Below are positions 48,254-60,545 of a DNA stretch of 64,000 nucleotides, one piece after another; positions within the stretch are counted from its first letter, which is position 1; each line of letters starts with the position of its first letter. Under the pieces are notes generated by a model. That model was given only the letters and a program-made list of their open reading frames with translations, was not told the origin of the DNA and searched no databases. Where the stretch lies: positions 15,794,842 to 15,858,841 of the forward strand of contig OX940861.1 in the NCBI GenBank assembly GCA_954871525.1, written 5' to 3'. Position numbers and translations under genes: made by a program. Source of the stretch: Parietaria judaica (Eukaryota; Streptophyta; Magnoliopsida; Rosales; Urticaceae).

Positions 48254-49126
48254 AAAACGTGTACGTGATGAAGGTGATAAACGTATAGAAACTGATTTTC
48301 AATTGCAAGTAATGATATTCCTTTTCCATTTCAAATCTTCTCTCGCTTGCGAACTTCCGTATGAATTAGGTTAATCACATTTCCTCTTCTCTCATTTATA
48401 CTCTATCAAATCTTAATTAAATTAGTCACCTAAATGTAATCGTTTTCTATCGAGTAACTATGCTGCTTTGGAAGTAATCGACTGATATTGAGCTTTCTGT
48501 GGTAAATATGGAAGGTGAAAAGAGACATTATATCTGAAATGTGGGGCGAATGGTGTCCAACTCACAATCTTGGGGCCCATTGGGAGATTATGGAAAGTTT
48601 GAGCATGCAAATTTCAGGTGTTGATATGGACATTAGGAAACTGAAATTGATACAACATTGCAAGTCAAAATTGTTGTTTCAAAGTCACTAATTATTCAGA
48701 TGATATAATGTATTAATTTGAAAAAATATGCATCATCTTTGTAAAGCAATATATTTGTCTATTCTTAAGATTCCATATAAATTGCTTTCTAATGTACTGT
48801 ACCTTAAGTTTTTGGCGTCTAGTTTATATTATATATGTATTTGTATATAAAAAAAAAATCAGTGTTTTAAGTGTCAAAGATATATATTCGAGGTAAAATG
48901 TAATATGCTTAGAGACCGACCAGCAATGTCAATTATTATCATATGTTTTTCTTCTTCCATGTATTATCAACTTTAGGTCACGTGACGAGATATAGAATGA
49001 GAGCAAGAAGCATGTGAGAGATATCAAAACTGAACCATCATTTTTTTACCAAATGAATTACTCTTGTTTTGCTCTTTCTTTTTGGTAAATTTAAGTAAAC
49101 ATGTGTGTTTGACATATTCTCTGAGA
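48254..49126. other. DSE1 3' flank
   Basis: AT-rich, no gene supported. It should include the DSE1 3' UTR. Confidence 0.5.
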
Positions 49127-49135
49127 AGCCATGTT

Positions 49136-49343
49136 TTTTTTTTTTTTTGGAAGTGGCACTATCGGCCAAGGTTACAATGCTCTCGCATTACAAGATATAT
49201 TCACGGTAAAAACGTGTGGCACTAATGACAAGTTTACAAATTTGTAAAGGGGGCTTGAGTCTCATGAGGGATTCAACCCGTGACCTCTTGAATAGAGGTG
49301 TAGTGGAGTTACCACTATGCCAAACAAGCTTGGTTGTCTGAGC
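49136..49343 (-). mobile_element. tRNA-derived SINE
   Basis: On the minus strand the element has an A box (TGGCATAGTGG) near its start and a B box (GGGTTGAATCCC), a spacer of tRNA-like length between them, and ends in a poly-A tail (poly-T on the plus strand at 49136-49149). It is flanked by a perfect 9-bp duplication AGCCATGTT at 49127-49135 and 49344-49352. The length of about 208 bp is typical of plant SINEs. It needs LINE enzymes to move. The short minus-strand ORF here is an artefact. Confidence 0.93.
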
Positions 49344-49352
49344 AGCCATGTT

Positions 49353-50180
49353 AGATGGTGATTTTATTTGCAAAATTTGTCACCTTTCTCACGGTTGTAA
49401 TCCATAGTACTTGTTATGGCTACTATAAAACGACACCTACTTGGCCATTTGGGCCTGTCAGCGTCATAGAGAACGTTTTTTTTTGAAGGAGTCAAATAAC
49501 GTTAAACTAAATTAATTGTCGTTTAATTATGATTCACAGAAAACGTGACACATAGCGAGATATTGAAATTTTTTGTTAAATCAGTTTAATATATATATAT
49601 ATATATATATATTATTTTAAAGAGAAGAAAATAGTAAACATTGAAAAAAAAAATGATCGTAAAAAAATAAATAAAAATTATGCCACTACAATAAATGAAA
49701 AAGACTAAGTATTTTTACCAATATTTTCCCTAAATTATAATTACCAATTTTTCGTCCAAAGTAGGCTTAAGAAATGTTCAACTCATTAAGCCTTAGAGAT
49801 AAGAATTGTATATTTGTTTTATTACACACGATGAGACTTGAAGACTCTTTAATGTGGTTATTGACAACGTGCCAAATTGCCAACACAACCACATTTGAAC
49901 TTCTCATCGTAGAGATTGGAAGGAAAGAAAAAAAAAAAACCACGTGCCTTTTGAATTTCAATATAGATAGTAGTTCTTTCTTCTAGAGCTTCGGTGGCTC
50001 GTGATATATGAGAAAAAATAAATTATCCATTTAAGAAGAGTAGTTGTAAATTGTAAATCTTTGATATGAGTTCGAGCCAAAGAAATTAAAGAGATAAATT
50101 AGTTCAACGTTCTTATAATAATTGCTCTTTATTCTAGATTTTGACTGTCCAATTAAAGGGCTGATACTATTATAAGGCCA
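49353..50180. other. Intergenic AT-rich DNA
   Basis: A (TA)n tract lies at 49590-49612. No gene is supported. Confidence 0.5.
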
Positions 50181-51540
50181 TGTATTACGGGTATTTTACA
50201 TAATTGATTTTTGGTGAATTAATAAAAAGAAAGTAATTTAATTAATTTTTTTTTATTAATTAAGATCAATTTTAGCTTAAAATATTCACCGGAAGTCCGT
50301 TTTCGCAAAATAAAGTGTCTAGATGTTCCAAAAAATATCAAGATACTAAAAAAAGTCATAAAGTTTGTAAAAAATGGCCTCGGAACGCTCCCGGAAGCCC
50401 TAAACGGGCCGGGAGCACCTCGGGTGGGCCCACAGGCCCAGCACGCGCTCGGACGCGCTGTCACGTGGCCCCACGCACAGCCACGCAACTCCAGCCTCCG
50501 TCACGCGCCCTCAGAAGGGCTGACGTCAGCAGATGCGTGCGCGCGTCCGGCGTCCGTTGGCCACGCGGTTTGCGGTGTTGGATTGACCACGTCTGGGGGA
50601 CCCAAAAACTATATAATATTGCCCCGGGGGCCTCCAGGAGTAATTTATAATCGCGTTTTAGTCCTCCGGCTCCCCTATAAATAGAAGCTCCGGTTTCAGT
50701 TAAACGGTAACTCATTCTTACTCCCCGAAGCTCGCTCTAAACACTCTCTACTTCCTCTAAAATCGCCTCCCCCTCAAATATCACTCTAATGTTGAGCGTC
50801 GGAAGTGAATAAGGGGGTACCCCCCCCCCCCCCCCCCGGTTCTCCCTGATCTCGGGTGTTGTTTTGCCCAGGTTCTGAGCGCGATGAATCCAACTAGAGC
50901 GGAAGCCCGGGGGAAATTTCCAGCATAGATTACGATCCTCCTTGCTAGGTTCTGTTCTACGTGGTGTTCATGCTATCCCCCAGTCTATTATCTCAGGCAA
51001 ATATATCGACTTCGCGGATAGACCGAGGACCCGTATCAGAACCCACAATACAGGTCGAGAGATCTAACCTCCGGGGATTATCCGAAGGCCCGAACGCCGG
51101 TGAAGCTCACATAGAGCGGAAGCCCTGAAGAAAATTATGGCACGTTCTAAGACTCTCCATAGTAAGGTTCTAAATCTGTGAGGTTCTCGTTCTATCCCTC
51201 AGTATTGTATCTCAGGCAGATATATTGACTCCGCGGATAGGTCATGGGACCCGGATTAGGGTCAGTGGCGCAAGTTTAGGGTCTGGTCCACCAGGGTTCA
51301 CTAAAAAGTCAACACTGCGATCTTCCCTACGCAAAGGCCAGGTCCGTTTTTGGCGTCCCAAACCTGTAACCAAGGCCAGGCCAAGCCCTGGCCTCTCGGC
51401 AACATGTAAAGGTGCTTGCCCGGATTTCTGGTCCTGTGTCAATGGAGGGTCCGTTTGACTCGAAAGTGCCAGGAGCCCAAGCCCAAAATTTACAAAAGTA
51501 AACAAAACGACATCGGACCCGGTCTAATACGAGCAATTGG
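50181..51540 (+). repeat. GC-rich LTR-like sequence, probably a solo gypsy LTR
   Basis: An AT-rich head (from about 50181) is followed by a GC-rich body, a TATA box CCCTATAAATAG at about 50674-50685 and a leader-like CTCGCTCTAAACACTCTC. No gag or pol follows, so a solo LTR or 5' remnant is likely. An internal unit starting AGAGCGGAAGCCC and ending CGCGGATAG occurs at 50896-51021 and 51113-51240. A run of 18 C lies at 50820-50837. The edges are uncertain, and I see no matching target duplication. The ORFs across it are chance products of high GC. Confidence 0.55.
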
Positions 51541-52461
51541 GCCGCTTATGTTTGATCCAATTTTCTGCATCAACAATATGTAATTTCATTGTAAATATCC
51601 AAATTTATTCAGAATAGAGTGACATATTCTCGAATTTCAATTCCGCTCATCAAATATAAAATTTATGTTTTCGATTGATTTTGTCATATGTAGACCCATT
51701 AAAGTTGAGTCTGAGACGTGTATAACTCAAACTAAAACTCATATTTTATATACATATATTGATATTCTTTTTCATATAAAATAAGTTAATTTAATGCAAC
51801 CACGTATAAAATGACTTAGTGCTAAAAGAATCACATGAAAAGAAAAGAAAAAAAAATCAAAAATACAAATTTTATGACCTTATATATTTAATCAGCACAA
51901 TTAAAAGTTTCATAATATGTCTCTTTATACGTTCTTTTGGATGGATTATTGAAGAAAAAAAAAATTATTAACATAAATAATATCGATCAATTCCCTCCAC
52001 AGTCCCCATCGACATTTCTTTTGCCAAGGCCATAAAATATTGCATAACTTACGCATTATTACTTTCTCGCATAAAGAATAGATGATTATCATACTTCTAA
52101 ATTCTGAATGAGTATTTTAGTTTTTTTTTTTCTTATCTGATATTGAAATTATTATATTTTTAAGTGAGAGTCCATATTCTAAAACCCATATTTACATCAT
52201 TATTAATCATTTGATGTCAATTATCTTTTATCAATCCACGGCAAAGTAGAGTTCGATCAAGATACGTAACGTGCTAACCCAAACGTCCAATTCATTCATG
52301 CATAATTGTCTTTAAGTTATAAAGCTTCATGCACTTCTTTCATTTCCTTGTTTCATTTTCAAAGTTTCAAACCATACTATATATAATTATATATGAAAAA
52401 AATAATTACAATGGGTTTATTGGTTATTGGTCCTTACTTATGTGCGCCACCTTACTCGACA
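51541..52461. other. Intergenic AT-rich DNA
   Basis: No gene or recognisable repeat is supported. Confidence 0.5.
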
Positions 52462-53094
52462 TTTTTATTTGGGTTAATTGTGGCAAAAAGACCCAACTTT
52501 GGTCAAATACTCTGTTGTGTATACAACCTCCGTAAATGGTGGCAAAAGTACCTAAACTCGGCATTTGGGAGTTGACTGAGAAAATGAGTCCATGTGGCTG
52601 TCAGCCTTTGCCACGTGGCATGCCACGTAATTATTATTTTTTAAATAATTTTTAGTAAAAAATTATTTTTATTTTTTTAAAAAAATATTTTTTTATAATA
52701 ATAAAAAATAATGAATATTTAAATTTAAATATTCATTATTGGTTATAATTATTTATTTTTAATAAAGTGGGTAAAACAAAATAAAAAGCATCGTTCATGG
52801 TTCACTTGAACTCCGTTTCCGATCCGGTATACGCGTCGAATGAAATTGTTTAATATGTTTAATAATAATAACCAATAAACACATACATATTGTTTAAAAA
52901 GTCAAGACATAATTAAATACACACCACTTATTCAAAAAAAATAGTAGTCATATTTATATTTAACGAAAAATTATTTTTATTTGTTTGCATGATATTTTTT
53001 TTTTGTGTTTGCACTTTATAATAATAATTTTTAATATGTTTTTTTTTTATATATTATTCTTTTTTTAAAAAAATTGTCATTAAATAATCATATG

Positions 53095-53313
53095 TGTTAT
53101 AATTACATGATTTTGTGGACGTCAATTAGCTAGAGTCAACTATTGATTTCATAATCAAGGGTATGTAATCTTCATGCTAATTATGTTTGTCATATTTGTA
53201 TTTCTCTACACCCTATAAATAGAGGGCTTAGACTCCATTGTAATTCACACTCAAGCAATAACACTCTCTATTCCCCCTCTCTCTCAAGCTCTTTTATTCT
53301 TTACTTTACAACA
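53095..53313 (+). repeat. 5' LTR of the copia element
   Basis: Starts TGTTATAATTACATG, carries a TATA box CTATAAATAG at 53213-53222 and ends TTTACAACA. The following CGTTATCAGCACGCTC is the probable primer site but does not match the usual initiator-Met complement. Confidence 0.93.
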
Positions 53314-53799
53314 CGTTATCAGCACGCTCTTATCGATCGAGGTATTAATCCTTTTGTTATTCTTATTTTTCTATTGCTATGATGATGGCTAATGTGTAGT
53401 GGAAATTACATAATCCACACCCTAATGCCTAGTAACTATTTATTTCTTTGTAATCGATTATTTTTACCAAGCCTTGCAATCTGCTCTTCATAATCTTCTT
53501 CCTTATTCGCTGTGCATTATAGCTATTGTTGTAATCATCCCCATTATTTTTTTAAAAATAACTATATCTATATATGATAGTTTACGAATTAAGATACAAA
53601 TCTTAATTATTTAATATATATTTGTATCACAGTGATTATATATATATGTATGAAGTATCTTATCATTGTATATATTTTCATGTTCTGATTACAAATAAAT
53701 TATTATTATACATTAGAATGTTCCATTAGTTATTTTGAATGTTTGCGACAAATTTTTATTTATTTTTATATTCTCTTATTATGATCATTAAATTACAAA

Positions 53800-53840
<41 letters not shown>

Positions 53841-54167
53841 TTCATATGTTTATAGATACATACGTCAAGGTTTTGAAATTCTTTTTAGTATATATATATA
53901 TAATTATGTATATATATATAGTCTCCTTATATATACACGAATGATATATTGTTACCTTATTTCATATATCATGTATTAGTGTTTGATATTCTGCCATAAA
54001 TGTGCATACAAATTGTCCCATATTTATACTTATATATATAATATATTTCCTTTTCTCAATTGACGCATTTATTTTTATTTTCTTCATTCCTGCTTACACT
54101 GCTTAATGATCTATGTATTCATTTTATATGGAATTCATTTTAATATACGTTTTTGTATCACTTAGTT

Positions 54168-55134
54168 ATGGCAAATATTGCGAAACTCGAGTTTGTGGCC
54201 CTCGACATCTTGGGAAAGAATTATCCTTCATGGAAACTAGATGCGGAGATCCATTTGGATGCTAAAGGGCTTGGAGATACAATAAAAGAGGGAAATGAGA
54301 CATCAATCCAAGATAAGGCCAAGGCCATGATTTTTCTACGCCATCACCTCCATGAAAGCTTAAAAGCAGAATATTTAACCGTGAAAGATCCTCAAGAATT
54401 ATGGATCAATATGAAAGACATGTTTGATCACTTGAAAACCGTTATGCTTGAAAATGTATGGTGAAAGAATCACGGATGATGATATGCTTGAAAAAACCTT
54501 TACGACCTTTCATGCAACGAATGTACTTTTGCAGCAACAATACCGTGAAAAAGGCTTTAAAAAGTATTCTGAATTAATTTCATGCCTTCTTGTGGCTGAG
54601 CAAAACAATGAGCTGCTTTTGAAAAATCATGAGGCTCGGCCAACTGACTCCGCCCCGTCACCTGAAATGAATTGGGCAAATCATGGGAAATATGAAAGAG
54701 GACAAAGTTATGGCCGCGGGCGTAGTGGCGGTCGTGGTCGAGGCCACCATAATTTCCGAGGTCCTTATAATAAGAGTTTTTCTTATTCCAATAAATGGAA
54801 CAACAATAAGCAAGCGAAAGAAAACAGAGCTGCGAATCCTCCAATGCATATGGTCATTTTTTGTCATCGTTGTGGAGCGAAAGGACATTTTACGCGTACA
54901 TGCCGCACTCTGAAACATTTTGTTGAGTTATATCAAGCTTCAATGAAAAATAAAGATAAAAATGTGGATACCAACATGACTCCCGCCACTGAAACTATTG
55001 AAGCCAATCATGCTGAAGGAAACATTGGATCCAATGAGGATTTTTTTGGTGATCTTGAAAACATTTTGGAGATAGGAGGCAAGAATGGAGATGGACACTT
55101 AGACGCATCTGATTTCCACGAAGAGAATATTTGA
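54168..55134 (+). pseudogene. copia gag with an internal deletion
   Basis: Starts at ATG 54168 (MANIAKLEFVALDILGKNY) and reads to about 54455, where the frame changes; the rest continues in another frame to 55134. The join (HLKTVMLEN to YGERITDDDML) lacks a block normally present in this gag family, so an internal deletion with frameshift is likely. The second part has an Arg/Gly-rich stretch and a zinc knuckle, CHRCGAKGHFTRTC, at about 54862-54903. The N-terminal half is the UBN2-type gag domain. Confidence 0.85.
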
Positions 55135-55290
55135 AGTTTCAATTTGCGGGGGAATCATCATTTTTATTGTTTTTCTTTTATTCAGTGTTTTAGTTATCAG
55201 TTGTCTTTATTTCTGCTTTCTTTTTGCAATATCAGACATTAGTCTTTATTTTATCTCAGTTATTGATGTATTTTTTTTTTATTATTTTCA

Positions 55291-58200
55291 ATGAAGAATA
55301 TGGATTTTCCCCAGAAATCACTTGGATCCAAGTCAAAAAGTCACGATATATGCCTCATAGATTGCGCTACAACACATACAATTCTACAAGATCGAAAATA
55401 TTTTGTCTCCCTGACTATGAAGAATGGCAGTGTTAATACAATATCTGGCTGTGCAAGTTTGATTGAAGGTTCTGGGAAAGCCAATATTGTTTTACAAAGA
55501 GGAACAAAACTTGTTATAGAAAATGCACTTTTCTTAAGTAAGTCTCCAAGAAATTTAGTGAGCTTTAAAGACATCTGTAAAAATGGATATCATGTTGAGA
55601 CAGTAAATACAGATGATATCGAATACCTATGCATTACAAGTATTGTAGAGGGAGAGAAACGCATATTGGAAAAACTACCCTCTTTTTCTTCTGGCTTATA
55701 TTACTCATACATAGGCACATTTGAGACTCATATTGTTACGAATAAAGAGTCAAAAAACCCAAACCCTTTTTATATATGGCATGACCGGTTAGGCCACCCC
55801 GGTTCAAGTATGATGCGAAAAATAATTGAAAACTCATTTGGGCATTCATTAAAAACAAAAGAGATTCTTCAATTTAAAGAATTCTCATGTGCTGCTTGTT
55901 CTCAAGGGAAATTGATTACTAGACCATCACCAGTTAAAGTTGTGACTGAATCACCTTTATTCCAGGAACGTATACAAGGAGATATATGTGGGCCCATTCA
56001 CCCACCATGTGGACCATTTAGATACTTTATGATTTTAATTGATGCATCAAGCAAATGGTCACATGTATGTTTATTGTCAACTCGAAATCTGGCATTTTCA
56101 AGACTACTTGCTCAAATCATAAAATTGAGAGCACATTTTCCAGATTATGCAATTAAGACAATACGGCTTGTTAATGCTGGTGAATTCAGGTCTCAATCAT
56201 TTATAAATTATTGTATGGCTATTGGAATTACAGTTGAGGAGCCAGTTGCTCACGTACATAAGTAAAATGGTTTAGCGGAATCATTCATAAAACGCCTTCA
56301 GTTGATCGCTAGACCATTACTCATGAGAACAAAACTTCCCGTTTCAGCATGGGGACACACTATCTTACATGCAGCAGCACTAGTACGCATCAGGCCAATA
56401 TCTTGTAACAAATTCTCCCCATTTCAGTTGGCTTTGGGCCAGGAGCCTAATATTTCCCATCTTAAAATATTTGGATCTGCAGTTTATGTCCCAATTGCTC
56501 CACCGCAACGTACTAAAATTGGACCTCAAAGAAGATTGGGAATATATGTTGGATTTAATTCAGCTTCTATAATTAAATATCTGGAACCAATGACAGGAGA
56601 TTTATTTACAGCAAGATTCGCTGATTGTCATTTTGATGAAGCAATGTTTCCAACATTGGGGGGAAAAAGTAAAAAGCTGGTAAACAATATAGTATGGAAT
56701 AACTCGTCATTAACTCATTTAGATCCTCCGACAAAGCAATGTGAACTTGAAGTTCAAAAGATCATTCATTTGCAAAATATTGCCAACCAATTACATATGC
56801 ATTTACTGATCCTAAACGAGTTACAAAGTCTTATATACCAGCGGAAAATGCTCCTATACGAATTGAAGTTCCAAAAGAACACATTAGTGCAACCAATAGT
56901 AAGCCACAATTAAAGCGTGGCGGACCAATCGGTTCCAAGGATAAGAATCCTAGAAAAAGAAAAGGAGCATTTGATCAAAACGGCCAAAATATGGAGGCGA
57001 ATAAAGAACCCGAAGGCGTGATAACTGAAGAAATCCCAATAGAGGATAAGGTACCCGGAAATGTTGAAAATGGTGAAATCTCGATTAGCTTTACCACATC
57101 GGGAAAAATATGGGACCGTAAAAATATTATCGTGGACAATGCTTTTGCGTACAATATTGCAGTAGAGATAACTACTCTAGATGATGAAATGGAGCCAAGA
57201 TCGGTCGAAGAATGCAAACAAAGACAAGATTGGATGAAATGGAAAGAGGCAATTGGAGTGGAATTGGATTCACTTTCCAAACGTGAAGTTTTTGGACCTA
57301 TAGGTAAAACACCTTCTGGTGTAAAGCCAGTGGGATACAAATGGGTTTTTGTGCGAAAACGAAATGAAAATAATGAAGTAGTGAGATACAAGGCACGCCT
57401 TGTCGCACAAGGTTTTTCCCAAAGACCTGGCATTGACTTTATGGAAACGTATTCCCCTGTGGTGGATTCGATTACCTTACGGTACCTTATGAGTTTTGCA
57501 GTTCACCAAAGTTTGGATATGCATCTAATGGATGTTGTTACAACATACTTATATGGCTCCTTAGATAATGAAATTTACATGAAAATCCCCGAAGGATTAA
57601 AAGTGCCTGAAGAAAATAGACACTCTCAAGATATGTGCTCAATAAGACTTCAGAAGTCTTTATATGGATTAAAGCAATCGGGGCGAATGTGGTATAATCG
57701 TCTTAGTCAATATCTTTTAAAAGATGGGTATAAAAATGATTGAATTTGTCCATGTGTCTTCATTAAAAGATTTGGATCGAAATTTATCATAATTGCCGTA
57801 TATGTAGATGACTTAAATATCATCGGATCTCTTAAAGAGATTATGGAAACATCAGATTATTTGAAGAAAGAATTTGAGATGAAAGATCTCGGGAAAACGA
57901 AGTTTGTCTTGGACTTCAAATTGAACACTTGAACGATGGAATATTTATTCATCAGTCAACTTACACCGAGAAAGTATTGAAAATTTTTTATATGGACAAA
58001 GCCCATCCTTTGAGTACCCCAATGGTTGTAAGATCGCTTGATCCTAAGAAAGATCCATTTCGACCTCATAAAAATGAAGATGAAATTCTTGGTCCTGAAG
58101 TACCATACTTAAGTGCAATTGGAGCACTGATATATCTCGCTAACAATACAAGACCAGATATTTCTTTTTCAGTAAGTTTATTGGCAAGGTTCAGTTCGTC

Positions 58201-58852
58201 ACCAACACGTAGACATTGGAATGGTGTTAAACATATATTTCGATATCTTCAAGGATTTATAGATAAAGGTTTATTTTATGCTAACAATTCTCGTCATCAG
58301 TTAATTGGTTATGCTAACAAGGATTTATAGATAGTTTATTTTATGCTAACAATTCTCGTCATCAGTTAATTGGTTATGCAGACGCAGGATATTTATATGA
58401 TCCACACAAAGGTAGATCTCAGACAGGCTATTTGTTCACCAGTGGTGGTACTGCGATTTCATGGCGCTCTACAAAACAGACGATTACTGCCACTTCATCA
58501 AATCATTCAGAGATCATAGCAATCCATGAAGCAAGTTGAGAATGTGTTTGGCTTCGATCAGTCACTCAACACATCCAAGAGACATGTGGATTACCTTCAA
58601 CAAAGAAGACACGAGGACAACACTGCATGCATTGAACAATTAAAGCAAGGATACATCAAAGGAGACAGGACGAAGCACATTTCTCCAAAGTTGTTCTACA
58701 CACACGATCTTCAACAAAACGGTGATATCGATGTTCAACATATTCGATCGACCGACAATCTAGCGGACTTGTTCACAAAGGCCTTACCTACTTCAACATT
58801 TGAGAAGCTAGTTCACAGGATTGGAATGCGACGACTCCGAGAAATTAAGTGA
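55291..58852 (+). pseudogene. copia pol: protease, integrase, reverse transcriptase, RNase H
   Basis: The protease motif is CLIDCATTHTIL, a variant of the copia D-S/T-G site. Integrase has the HHCC zinc region (WHDRLGHP to CAACSQGK) and the first catalytic Asp in GDICGP, but the second is Val (RLVNAGEF, where RLDNAGEF is usual), and a TAA at 56263-56265 precedes NGLAES with the catalytic Glu. Reverse transcriptase (about 57200-57850) keeps YKARLVAQGFSQ and YVDD but has a TGA at 57741. RNase H has a 68-bp duplication at 58251-58380 and a TGA before ECVWLRS, after which the frame shifts. The product can no longer be made in one piece. Confidence 0.9.
58251..58380 (+). repeat. Tandem duplication inside RNase H
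   Basis: The unit 58251-58318 (AAGGATTTATAGAT to GGTTATGCTAAC) is repeated at 58319-58380 with AAGG missing. It breaks the RNase H frame just before the DAGYLYDPHKGRSQTGY motif. Confidence 0.93.
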
Positions 58853-58998
58853 TGTTGTCATCAGGGGGAGTAACTCGCGCTGTACTCTTTTTCCTTTACC
58901 CGAGTTTTATCCCAAATTGGGTTTTCGTGGAAAGGTTTTAACGAGGCAGCTTAAACTCAATTATGCGTGTTACGATGACATTGACATCCAAGGGGGAG

Positions 58999-59216
58999 TG
59001 TTATAATTACATGATTTTGTGGATGTCAATTAGCTAGAGTCAACTATTGATTTCATAATCAAGGGCATGTAATCTTCACACTAATTATGTTTGCCATATT
59101 TGTATTTCTCTACACCCTATAAATAGAGGGCTTAGACTCCATTGTAATTCACACTCAAGCAATAACACTCTCTATTCCCCTCTCTCTCAAGCTCTTTTAT
59201 TCTTTACTTTACAACA
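58999..59216 (+). repeat. 3' LTR of the copia element
   Basis: Same ends as the 5' LTR, with substitutions near 59024, 59067, 59080 and 59094 and a one-base loss in a C run. Confidence 0.93.
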
Positions 59217-59695
59217 ATATGATTATTATTGGTTATTATTATTAAACATATTAAGCGATTTCGTTCCACCCGTGAACCGGATCGAAGGCAGAGCTTGAGT
59301 GAACCGTGAACGGTGATTTTTTTCTTTATTTATTTTGTTTGACCCACTTTTCTAAAATGAATAATTATATTTATTAATAATAACCAATAATGAATATTCA
59401 AATTTAAATATTCATTATTGTTATTATCGAAAAATAAATTATTTTAAAAAAATTAAAAAAATTAAAAAATAATATTTTTTAAAATTATTTAAAAAATAAT
59501 AATTATGTGGCATGCCACGTGGAAGCCAAGTGCCATGCCACGTGGCAAAGGCTAGCAGCCACATGGACTGATTTTTTTGTTCAACTCCCAAATGCCTAGT
59601 TTGGGTACTTTTGCCGTCATTTACGGAGGTTGTATACACAACAGAGCATTTGACCAAAGATTGGGTCTTTTTGCCGCAATTAACCCTTTTTATTT

Positions 59696-60545
59696 TTATG
59701 CTCAAATATAGAAATAAAAAAAAAAAGACATTTTGCCTACTTATATTGCTTGGTCAGACAGTATCGGATCAACAGGTAATAGGATCAACCATATAGATTA
59801 ATACGCTTTGAATTTCAGAAATTACGATTTCCATAATCGATAGAAATGATAATTATTGCCCACTTATTAAATCGTAAGAATAACTAAACAAAAATAGACT
59901 ATCATTATTGCCGTCTTTGACAAATAGAAATAAAAACAAAAAATTATTAATTTTTTTCTTGTGCATTAATTAGAACCTGATGTCTGGTTGAGTGGAAAAT
60001 TAGGCCCTTCTTAATTGTTTTATGTTATAATAGTAAAGAGTTCCTAGCTCTAATTGTCCTTAATAAATTTTGTTGCTCTAATAATCCTTCAGAAACCAAA
60101 ATGGTTTTAGTGATACGCCTTATATAAATTATTGTGTCAGTGGTCTCACAAAAATGTAATTGTCGTTGATGATCTCTAATTCTCTATCATACATATTTTG
60201 TGCTCTGACGGACCCAATTAGTCTCAATGAAAATGCAGATGAAAATATACATTAAAATATTATTTTCATATATTAATTTGAGGGATAAATTTGATTTATA
60301 GCATTATTAATTATTTTAGTAATATATAAGTTTCCGCGATTATCTTGGAAAATTACAAAATTAATTTACAAACTCTCATCAACTTTTTTATTAAATTTAA
60401 TGTTGTAATAAAATTGCAATGGAGAGATCATAATATTTTTTTCCTTTCAAAGATACCATTTTTTCTATCTCCCATACACACTACTAACATAGAAACTATT
60501 AGTAGTTTAGAACCAATAACTCTACTATCTGTATATCTTCAGTAG
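59696..60545. other. Intergenic AT-rich DNA
   Basis: A segment at 59975-60090 resembles the intronic repeat at 13093 (GAGTGGAAAATT and the nearby AATAAA-type run) but more weakly. No gene is supported. Confidence 0.4.

Larger units (their letters stand above)
53095..59216 (+). mobile_element. Ty1/copia LTR retrotransposon, full length but defective
   Basis: LTRs at 53095-53313 and 58999-59216 differ at about five bases and one indel, so the insertion is of moderate age. A perfect 5-bp duplication ATATG flanks it at 53090-53094 and 59217-59221. The polypurine tract AAGGGGGAG ends directly before the 3' LTR. Coding order is gag, protease, integrase, reverse transcriptase, RNase H, as in copia. 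Stops, frameshifts, a gag deletion and a small duplication make it inactive. It sits in the loop of the foldback MULE, so it inserted later. Confidence 0.96.
52471..59686. mobile_element. Foldback MULE split by a copia insertion
   Basis: Long inverted arms at 52471-52880 and 59225-59686 begin GGGTTAATTGTGGCAAAAAG and, on the other strand, GGGTTAATTGCGGCAAAAAG. They are flanked by a perfect 9-bp duplication TTTTTATTT at 52462-52470 and 59687-59695, the Mutator signature. Without the copia insertion the element would be about 1.1 kb and almost fully palindromic, with no coding capacity. Its tip sequence and inner motifs (TTTGGTCAAA, GTTGAC) relate it to the smaller MITEs at 10132 and 17943. Confidence 0.92.

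Noticed and set aside
50219..50715. Several ORFs on both strands in the GC-rich block
   Set aside because: High GC reduces stop codons in all frames. The region has LTR features and no protein motif.
53314..53332. Initiator-Met tRNA primer site after the copia 5' LTR
   Set aside because: The sequence CGTTATCAGCACGCTC does not match the TGGTATCAGAGCC-type site, so the primer is left unassigned.
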